Below the pieces are notes generated by a model. The model saw only the letters and a list, made by a program, of their open reading frames with translations, did no database searches and was not told where the DNA came from. A program made the position numbers and the translations under genes. A stretch of DNA of 56,059 nucleotides from NCBI GenBank assembly GCA_019416455.1, contig DXXG01000012.1, positions 1 through 56,059 on the forward strand. Reading direction: 5' to 3'. This DNA is from Clostridiales bacterium. Lineage in GTDB: Bacteria > Bacillota > Clostridia > Oscillospirales > Acutalibacteraceae. Positions 50,972 to 56,059 of this stretch are shown here, piece after piece. The stretch's first letter is position 1; each line of letters opens with the position of its first letter.

Positions 50972-51627
50972 CACAAACCCTCCTTTTGAGCCAGCTTCAC
51001 AAGGCGGCTGGTGCCCAAACGGTCCGCGCCCAGGGCCAAAAACTCCTGGGCATCCTCCTTACTGGAGATGCCTCCTGCAGCTTTCACCTTCAATTCAGGG
51101 GCGCTGTGCTCCCTGAGAAGAGCCACGTCCTGGGCGGTTGCTCCTCCTGTGGAAAATCCTGTGGAGGTCTTGATATAATCCGCTCCGGACTCCGACACCA
51201 CATGGCATAGCTGTTCTTTTTCCTCCTGGGTGAGCAAGCAGGTCTCGATAATCACCTTCAAGGTCTTGCCACGGCAGGCTTCCTTCACCGCCCGGATCTC
51301 AGAAAGCACTTGCTGGTAGAGTCCGTCCTTCACCCAGCCCAGGTTCACCACCATATCGATCTCGTCGGCGCCGTTATCCACAGCGTCGGAAGCCTCAAAG
51401 CACTTGACGGCGGTGGTGTTATAGCCGTTGGGGAACCCGATAACGGTGCACACCTTCACCTTTCCCTGGGCGTACTCCGCCGCCTGCTTCACATAAGAGG
51501 GCGGGATGCACACGGAAGCGCACCCGTATCGGATACCCTCGTCCACGATCTTCTGGATGTCCTCCCACCGGGCCTCCTGCTTCAAAAGGGTGTGGTCCAC
51601 GTGGGAGAGGATCTCTTGCCACTCCAT
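50971..51627 (-). CDS. deoC: Deoxyribose-phosphate aldolase
   Basis: This 218-residue class I aldolase splits 2-deoxyribose-5-phosphate into acetaldehyde and glyceraldehyde-3-phosphate. The Schiff-base lysine is in DYIKTSTGFSTGGATAQDV, and VCTVIGFPNGYNTTAVKCFE and KVIIETCLLTQEEK are family motifs. The length is standard. It lies 12 bases after the sugar kinase gene with AAAGGAG upstream. No phosphopentomutase (deoB) is in the window, so deoxyribose-1-phosphate conversion must use one encoded elsewhere. Confidence 0.96.
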   Translation of the reverse strand: MEWQEILSHVDHTLLKQEARWEDIQKIVDEGIRYGCASVCIPPSYVKQAAEYAQGKVKVCTVIGFPNGYNTTAVKCFEASDAVDNGADEIDMVVNLGWVKDGLYQQVLSEIRAVKEACRGKTLKVIIETCLLTQEEKEQLCHVVSESGADYIKTSTGFSTGGATAQDVALLREHSAPELKVKAAGGISSKEDAQEFLALGADRLGTSRLVKLAQKEGL

Positions 51628-51639
51628 AAGAGTCTCCTT

Positions 51640-52584
51640 TCAGGCAGTGCCCGCCAAAATGATCTTAGAAAGCTCCTCCCGGGTGGGAAGGCCCTCGTTG
51701 TCGCTGCGATGGGTGATCTGGATGGCGCCGATCACGTTGCCACGGAAGGTGGCCTCCTCCAGAGTCTCCCCTTCCGCCAACGCGCTGATGACACCGGCGG
51801 CAAAGCCGTCTCCGGCTCCCACGGTGTCCACCTTCTTAGAGGCAGGGAAAGCGGGGGAAATGCCGCACTTGCCTCCCTTTTCAGAGAAATAGGCGCCCTC
51901 CTTGCCCAGCTTCACCACCACGTATTTGGCTCCCAGATCGTGGTAGAACTCCGCCACGCCTTCGGGAGTGTCCCGGCCGGTGAGGATCTTCCCTTCGCCC
52001 AGGCCGGGCAGGACGGTCTCTACCCCTTCCGCCAGGGAATTGAGGGTGTTCACCATTTTCTTCTCGCTCTCCCACAGCTGAGGCCGCAGGTTGGGGTCAA
52101 AGGTGATGGGCAGGTCCAGCGCTTTTGCTCGGCTGATCAGCCGCTTGGTGGCGGCCAGGGCAGTCTCCGACACAGCGGGAAAAATACCCGTCACATGAAG
52201 CCGCTCACAACCGTACAGGTCCAGTCCGTCGATGTCGTGGGTGGAGATCTGGGAGGCGGCGGACCCTTTCCGGTAATAGGCGATGTCCGGGTCTCCCTGG
52301 CTGGTGGAGCTCTTCATCATAAAGCCGGTCTGGGCGGACTCGGTCTGCATCACCAGGTCGGTGGCGATGTGGTTCTGCCGCATGCCCCGAAGGATCCGCT
52401 CCCCCAAGGGGTCGAAGCCCAGCCGGGTGCAGTAGGCAGGCGTGTGGCCCAGCCGGGCCAGGCCCACTGCAACATTGTACTCGGCTCCCGCGATGGAAAC
52501 GCTGAAACTATCCACTTCACTGAGAGCCCCGGTCTCATTGGCCATGAACAGCCCCATGGGCTCTCCCATCAAAATGATCTTCAT
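51640..52584 (-). CDS. PfkB-family sugar kinase (2-keto-3-deoxygluconate kinase-like)
   Basis: This 314-residue ribokinase-fold kinase has the first PfkB signature in SIAGAEYNVAVGLARLGH and the catalytic signature in KVDTVGAGDGFAAGVISALA, where the Asp of GAGDG is the base. LPITFDPNLRPQLWESE is typical of the KdgK-like branch. Operon position suggests a pentose, deoxy-sugar or ketose substrate, but this cannot be fixed. AAGGAGGGG precedes the ATG. Confidence 0.88.
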   Translation of the reverse strand: MKIILMGEPMGLFMANETGALSEVDSFSVSIAGAEYNVAVGLARLGHTPAYCTRLGFDPLGERILRGMRQNHIATDLVMQTESAQTGFMMKSSTSQGDPDIAYYRKGSAASQISTHDIDGLDLYGCERLHVTGIFPAVSETALAATKRLISRAKALDLPITFDPNLRPQLWESEKKMVNTLNSLAEGVETVLPGLGEGKILTGRDTPEGVAEFYHDLGAKYVVVKLGKEGAYFSEKGGKCGISPAFPASKKVDTVGAGDGFAAGVISALAEGETLEEATFRGNVIGAIQITHRSDNEGLPTREELSKIILAGTA

Positions 52585-52636
52585 AAGTATGCCCCTCCTT
52601 AAAAGAAAAAATCAATTCCTGACCTATCTCACCGGT

Positions 52637-53611
52637 TCACTCCCGGCTTTCCGGGATCACAGTCCGCACCAGGGTGCAAGGCCCGGACACCCGCACCTTT
52701 CCCGCTCCCGCGGGAAGGAACAAGCTGTCGCCGGGACGAAATTTCAAAGTGTTTTCCGGTCCTTCCAAAAGACCGCTGCCCTGGGTCACCATCAGAGAGA
52801 CGAAGGAATCCTCCCCCACCTCCAGCTCTGTGGCGCTGTCCACCTGGAGCCTGTCCACGGCAAAATACTTGCAGGATCCCAGTTTCTGAGCCGTCCCGCC
52901 GGGAATGGTCTCCGGCGCTCCCACATGAGAGGAGGTGTCCGAGGGCTGGAAACTGGACACTTCCAGCGCCTTTTCCACGTGGAGCTCCCGAGGCTTGCCG
53001 TCCGCACCCCGGCGGTCGTAATCGTAGACCCGGTAGGTGCAGTTGGAATTCTGCTGGATCTCGCAGATCAAGATCCCCGCCCCGATGGCGTGGATGGTCC
53101 CGGACTGGATAAAGAACACGTCCCCGGGATGGACTTCCACCTTGTTGAGCACCTCCAACACGGTGTTGTTCTCGATGCGCTGGCGGAATTCCTCCTTGGT
53201 CACCGGGCGGTTGACGCCGAAATAGAGGAAGGCTCCTGGATCACAGTCCATCACGTACCACATTTCCGTCTTGCCGTATTCATGCTCCACTTTCAAGGCG
53301 TACTCGTCGCTGGGGTGGACCTGGATGGAAAGAGGGTCCTTGGCGTCGATCAGCTTGATGAGTACAGGAAAACGCTCAAAGGCCAGCGTGTTTTTCCCCA
53401 GGACCTTTTCCCCTACCTTTTCCACATATTCACCCAAAGTCAGACCGTCAAATTCCCCGCTGTCGATCCGGCTCTCCCCGGCAGGATGGGTGGAAAGCTC
53501 CCAGCTTTCCGCCACTTTTGGGAGATCGCACTGTTTGCCGTACACGTCCCGCAGCTTGGTACCTCCCCAAAGATACCCCTGAAAAGCCGGCGAGAGTTTT
53601 TCCAATTTCAT
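52637..53611 (-). CDS. manA: Mannose-6-phosphate isomerase, class I (short form)
   Basis: This 324-residue cupin-type zinc enzyme interconverts fructose-6-phosphate and mannose-6-phosphate. The zinc-site region is IQVHPSDEYALKVEHEYGKTE, and FIQSGTIHAIGAGILICEIQ contains the second ligand group. N-terminal FQGYLWGGTKLRDVYGK is typical. The length matches Bacillus ManA rather than the longer enteric form. It starts the operon that continues through the PfkB kinase, deoC, cdd, GNAT and pdp, which is an unusual companion for nucleoside genes. GGAGG precedes the ATG. Confidence 0.94.
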   Translation of the reverse strand: MKLEKLSPAFQGYLWGGTKLRDVYGKQCDLPKVAESWELSTHPAGESRIDSGEFDGLTLGEYVEKVGEKVLGKNTLAFERFPVLIKLIDAKDPLSIQVHPSDEYALKVEHEYGKTEMWYVMDCDPGAFLYFGVNRPVTKEEFRQRIENNTVLEVLNKVEVHPGDVFFIQSGTIHAIGAGILICEIQQNSNCTYRVYDYDRRGADGKPRELHVEKALEVSSFQPSDTSSHVGAPETIPGGTAQKLGSCKYFAVDRLQVDSATELEVGEDSFVSLMVTQGSGLLEGPENTLKFRPGDSLFLPAGAGKVRVSGPCTLVRTVIPESRE

Positions 53612-53666
53612 GGGTCACAGCCTCCAATCATTGCAAGATTGTCATCCGTTGTTACAACACTGTCAC

Positions 53667-53695
53667 GGGACAAATTCTTCCCTTTATGGTATACT
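53667..53695 (+). promoter_or_regulatory. Possible promoter of the four-helix membrane protein gene
   Basis: GGGACA (53667-53672) and TATACT (53690-53695) are 17 bases apart, about 55 bases before the GTG start. Confidence 0.5.
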
Positions 53696-53748
53696 ATTTT
53701 TGGGAAAAACGCAAACCTTTTTGTCCCTGGGGAAGGAGGAGATCCCTT

Positions 53749-54516
53749 GTGAAAAAGAAAGCATTTGTTTTGTGTCTCTCGCTGCTCTTTTGTTTGCTTC
53801 TGCCCCTGCCCGCCTCCGCCAACTCGGCGGAACCGCCCTGTCTCACCATAGTGGTGCAGCGCCCGCCAGAGGACCTGTCTCTCACTGTGGAGTTTGACAA
53901 CGGCCTTTCGCTTAAGCCAGTGGAGCTTTTCCGGGAATCCAAATCCTGGGAGGGGTATTACCGTCTCTATTATCACGGTTCCGATTTTCGGGACAACGGC
54001 TCGGAAAGCCTAAACGGCGCCCAGCTGGTAGTGAACACGGGAGAGGAAACTTTCTCTCTGCCCATTGACCCTACGGGCTTTTCCCGGTACAACAATTTGA
54101 TGTCCCTGGACCTTTCCTCCCGCACATTAACTGCGGGTCAGCCCTGGTGGCGTCAGCCGCTGCTTGTCTTTCTGCGGGTAATCCTCACCCTCCTTTTGGA
54201 GGGCCTGGTCTTTTTCCTGTTTGGCTACCGTCAGAAACGCAGCTGGGTGGTGTTTCTCCTGGTGAACCTGATCACCCAGCTGGGAGTGAACTTGGTCATT
54301 CTCCTGCTGGCTCCGGCGGCCACTTTGTCGTTGACCATTTGGATGGGATTTTTCCTGTATACACCTATGGAAATTCTGGTGCTGCTCATCGAAATGATGG
54401 CCTTCAGCCTGCTGCTCAAGGAGCACCGCAAGCGCCGTGCTCTGGGTTATGCCGCGCTGGCCAACCTTTTCAGCTGGCTGCTGGGCGGCGTACTGCTGGC
54501 ACAGCTTCCCGTGTAA
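53749..54516 (+). CDS. Exported-domain and four-helix membrane protein of unknown function
   Basis: This encodes 255 residues starting at GTG behind AAGGAGG. A signal peptide (KKKAFVLCLSLLFCLLLPLP, cleavage likely near ASANSAEP) is followed by an exported domain of about 100 residues with RLYYHGSDFRDNGSESLNG. Four membrane helices then run from about 145 to 250, with a short basic loop after the first (GYRQKRS) and another after the third (KEHRKRRA). I do not recognise a family. It stands divergent from manA and ahead of a terminator, so it is probably monocistronic. Confidence 0.72.
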   Translation: MKKKAFVLCLSLLFCLLLPLPASANSAEPPCLTIVVQRPPEDLSLTVEFDNGLSLKPVELFRESKSWEGYYRLYYHGSDFRDNGSESLNGAQLVVNTGEETFSLPIDPTGFSRYNNLMSLDLSSRTLTAGQPWWRQPLLVFLRVILTLLLEGLVFFLFGYRQKRSWVVFLLVNLITQLGVNLVILLLAPAATLSLTIWMGFFLYTPMEILVLLIEMMAFSLLLKEHRKRRALGYAALANLFSWLLGGVLLAQLPV

Positions 54517-54577
54517 CGTATTCCCCTCTGGGGGCGATCCACTTTGATTTTTCCAGAATTCAACCTTCTTTACTATA

Positions 54578-54620
54578 AAAAATGTCCCGTCCGGTTTGCC
54601 CGGACGGGACGTTTTTTTAT
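54578..54620. terminator. Bidirectional terminator between the membrane protein and pbp genes
   Basis: TGTCCCGTCCGG and CCGGACGGGACG pair around a short loop, with an A run before and T run after, suitable for both convergent genes. Confidence 0.88.
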
Positions 54621-54629
54621 TGCCTTCCT

Positions 54630-55991
54630 TTATGCTAAAGCGCTGAGCACCGCGCTGACCACAGAGCCAGCGCTCTCGATGCCGCCCACGCCGTCCTCCA
54701 CCACTACGGAGAAAGCGTAGGGGTATGTGGTGGAATCGCAGAAACCTACCATCCAGCAGTTGGGGCCTTTGTCATCCCCCACCTCGCCGGTGCCGGTTTT
54801 CGCGCAGACATTCATCCCCTCGGGGAACAGATAGTCCCCGTAATAGTATTCCACGTCGCTGCGCATCAGCTCTTTCAGCTGGGAGGCCTCCTCACTGGAA
54901 ACCAGCTGACGGTTGCTGTTTGAGAGACCTTCCAGAAGATCGGTCCCCTGAACCAGCCGGGGCTGAACATACTCCCCGCCGTTGGCGATGGCCCCCATAA
55001 GGACTATCATGTGGTAAGGATTGGTAAGCACTGTATACTGGCCCACGCCTGCCCAACCCAGCTGGTTGGAGTTGACACCTGTCAGGTCAATGGTGCTTTC
55101 CACGGTGGAAATTCCCTCCAGATCGAAGGAAACGTCAAAGCCCATTTCCTTGGCTTTGACCTGGAGTGCTTCCGCTCCCAGCTCGTTGGCCAACTGGGCA
55201 AAGTACACGTTGCAGGAATTCCCTAGCGCGGCGGCCATATCCTGGGTGCCATGAGCGTTGCCGTGGAAACAGGTAATATCGCTGCCGTCCATCTCCACTG
55301 CCCCATTACAGGTGTAGGTGATGGTATTCCAGCTGTCGGGCCACCGTTCCATAGCCGCAGCTGCGGTGACGATCTTGAAGATGGATCCGGGGGTGAAGGA
55401 GCTGGACAAAGTGTTGTCCAGGTAAACACCTTTGTATGCCTCGTTGGTCTCCAGATCCTCCGGCATGTTTTGAGGATCGAAGGTGGGCGCGCTCACCTTG
55501 CAGAGGATCTCCCCTGTTTTGTAATTGTAGACCAGTACCGCGCCGTTTTTGCCTCCCAGGGCATTGTAGGCAGCAGTGCAGGCGCTTTGGTCCACTGTCA
55601 GGGCAATGTCGCTGCCCAAGCGGTTGAAAATGGTATCGTTGAGCCCAGTGACCATATTGTAGCCGGAAAGTTTGCTGCTCATGGTAGACTGGACGCTGGT
55701 GCTAATATAACCGTAGGGATCCCCCACCGTGTGGAGCAGGGCCCGGCGTGCGGACTCATCCTGGCTGTACAGGCGGACACCGTCCTCGGTGGTGGCAAGA
55801 AGATTGCCGTTTCGGTCGGTGATGTCACCCAGTTTCACGGTAGAGTTCTCAGACTGAATGTGGCCGTTATAGGGCTGCATGGCCCACTTTCCTCCATTGA
55901 GGGCGAAGTTCACCAGAAGGTAGCCCAGTCCGCCCAAAAAGGCGGCTAGAAGGATATAGAGGACCATGGAACGAAATCCTGTGGTGCGCAT
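54630..55991 (-). CDS. Penicillin-binding transpeptidase (PbpA/class B type)
   Basis: This 453-residue membrane-anchored peptidoglycan transpeptidase has one N-terminal helix (about 9-31), a short linker domain (LGDITDRNGNLLATT), and the transpeptidase domain. The nucleophile S203 and K206 are in SFTPGSIFK, the second motif is S259-C-N261 in LGNSCNVYFAQ, and the third is K398-TGTG. The small size matches PbpA proteins that are paired with a FtsW/RodA/SpoVE polymerase. The ATG lies 4 bases after the stop of an upstream gene, behind AAAGGAGG. Confidence 0.93.
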   Translation of the reverse strand: MRTTGFRSMVLYILLAAFLGGLGYLLVNFALNGGKWAMQPYNGHIQSENSTVKLGDITDRNGNLLATTEDGVRLYSQDESARRALLHTVGDPYGYISTSVQSTMSSKLSGYNMVTGLNDTIFNRLGSDIALTVDQSACTAAYNALGGKNGAVLVYNYKTGEILCKVSAPTFDPQNMPEDLETNEAYKGVYLDNTLSSSFTPGSIFKIVTAAAAMERWPDSWNTITYTCNGAVEMDGSDITCFHGNAHGTQDMAAALGNSCNVYFAQLANELGAEALQVKAKEMGFDVSFDLEGISTVESTIDLTGVNSNQLGWAGVGQYTVLTNPYHMIVLMGAIANGGEYVQPRLVQGTDLLEGLSNSNRQLVSSEEASQLKELMRSDVEYYYGDYLFPEGMNVCAKTGTGEVGDDKGPNCWMVGFCDSTTYPYAFSVVVEDGVGGIESAGSVVSAVLSALA

Positions 55992-55994
55992 GGA

Positions 55995-56059
55995 TCAAGC
56001 CTCCTTTCGCGCGTGGCGGCCGCTGCCTCCACGGGTGGGGGATTGGACCCTTTTCCGGG
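55995..56059 (-). CDS. C-terminal tail of the gene upstream of the PBP (possibly FtsW/RodA family)
   Basis: A minus-strand frame enters at the window edge and ends in TGA at 55995-55997, giving a basic tail RKRVQSPTRGGSGRHARKEA. The stop lies 3 bases before the PBP start and inside its ribosome binding region, so the two are translationally coupled. A basic cytoplasmic tail followed by pbpA fits a FtsW/RodA/SpoVE-type polymerase, but too little is present to identify it. Confidence 0.45.
   Translation of the reverse strand, partial: RKRVQSPTRGGSGRHARKEA

Noticed and set aside
1..56059. CRISPR arrays, tRNA or rRNA genes, insertion sequences and prophage
   Set aside because: Reading every gap longer than about 80 bases showed no regularly spaced repeats, no cloverleaf with GGTTCGAATCC-type arm, and no transposase, integrase or phage gene.

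Overview
The window is chromosomal DNA of a fairly GC-rich member of the Clostridia, most likely Oscillospiraceae (relatives of Flavonifractor, Pseudoflavonifractor or Intestinimonas). The grounds are AAGGAGG-type ribosome binding sites, TTGACA-17-TATAAT promoters, three T-box leaders and an FMN riboswitch. Lineage-typical genes point the same way: ireB, DUF4317, DUF1846, type III glutamine synthetase, a CmpB-like membrane protein and FprA. I saw no tRNA, rRNA, CRISPR array, insertion sequence or phage gene. The genus is inference.

Layout. 1-4.5 kb: the 3' end of glnN, a duplicated CmpB-like membrane protein, the NAD(P)HX repair enzyme nnr, and an FMN-riboswitch-controlled riboflavin importer (ribU). 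4.5-13.1 kb: a small membrane protein, a Phe T-box with pheST, ireB, a PIG-V-like glycosyltransferase, a MIF-like tautomerase and the flavodiiron protein fprA. 13.2-20.3 kb: a polyamine cluster on the minus strand (speD, speA, speE, speB, then carboxynorspermidine dehydrogenase and decarboxylase). It is preceded by a roughly 390-nt structured RNA with a perfectly spaced promoter, two predicted pseudoknots and a terminator. 20.3-28 kb: DUF4317, a sugar kinase, DUF1846, an ECF sigma factor with its membrane partner, and RidA.

28.3-33.8 kb holds two T-box-controlled transcription units: a YkvI-like transporter with an iron-type alcohol dehydrogenase (likely Leu specifier), and a single polypeptide joining an XRE-type helix-turn-helix, a cupin and an acyl-CoA synthetase (likely Ile specifier). 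I read this as a possible branched-chain amino acid module. 33.8-41 kb: a BilS-like flavodoxin, an Mrp/NBP35 ATPase, a two-component system, a cytidylate-kinase-like protein, and an ApbE/NusG-II/Gx flavinylation set. 41-47.2 kb: two small exported proteins, two convergent CNNM/CorC paralogues each behind a terminator-bearing leader, a sirtuin and exonuclease III. 47.4-54.5 kb: a cyclophilin and a nucleoside and deoxyribose salvage operon (manA, PfkB kinase, deoC, cdd, double GNAT, pdp), then a divergent membrane protein. The window ends in a penicillin-binding protein next to the tail of an upstream gene.

Three intergenic copies (about 15.6, 28.2 and 35.4 kb) of a modular repeat share sequence blocks, and two of them have inverted ends. 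All lie just past the stop codon of a minus-strand gene. The best candidates for something undescribed are the structured RNA before speD, the T-box-controlled regulator-enzyme fusion, and this repeat family.
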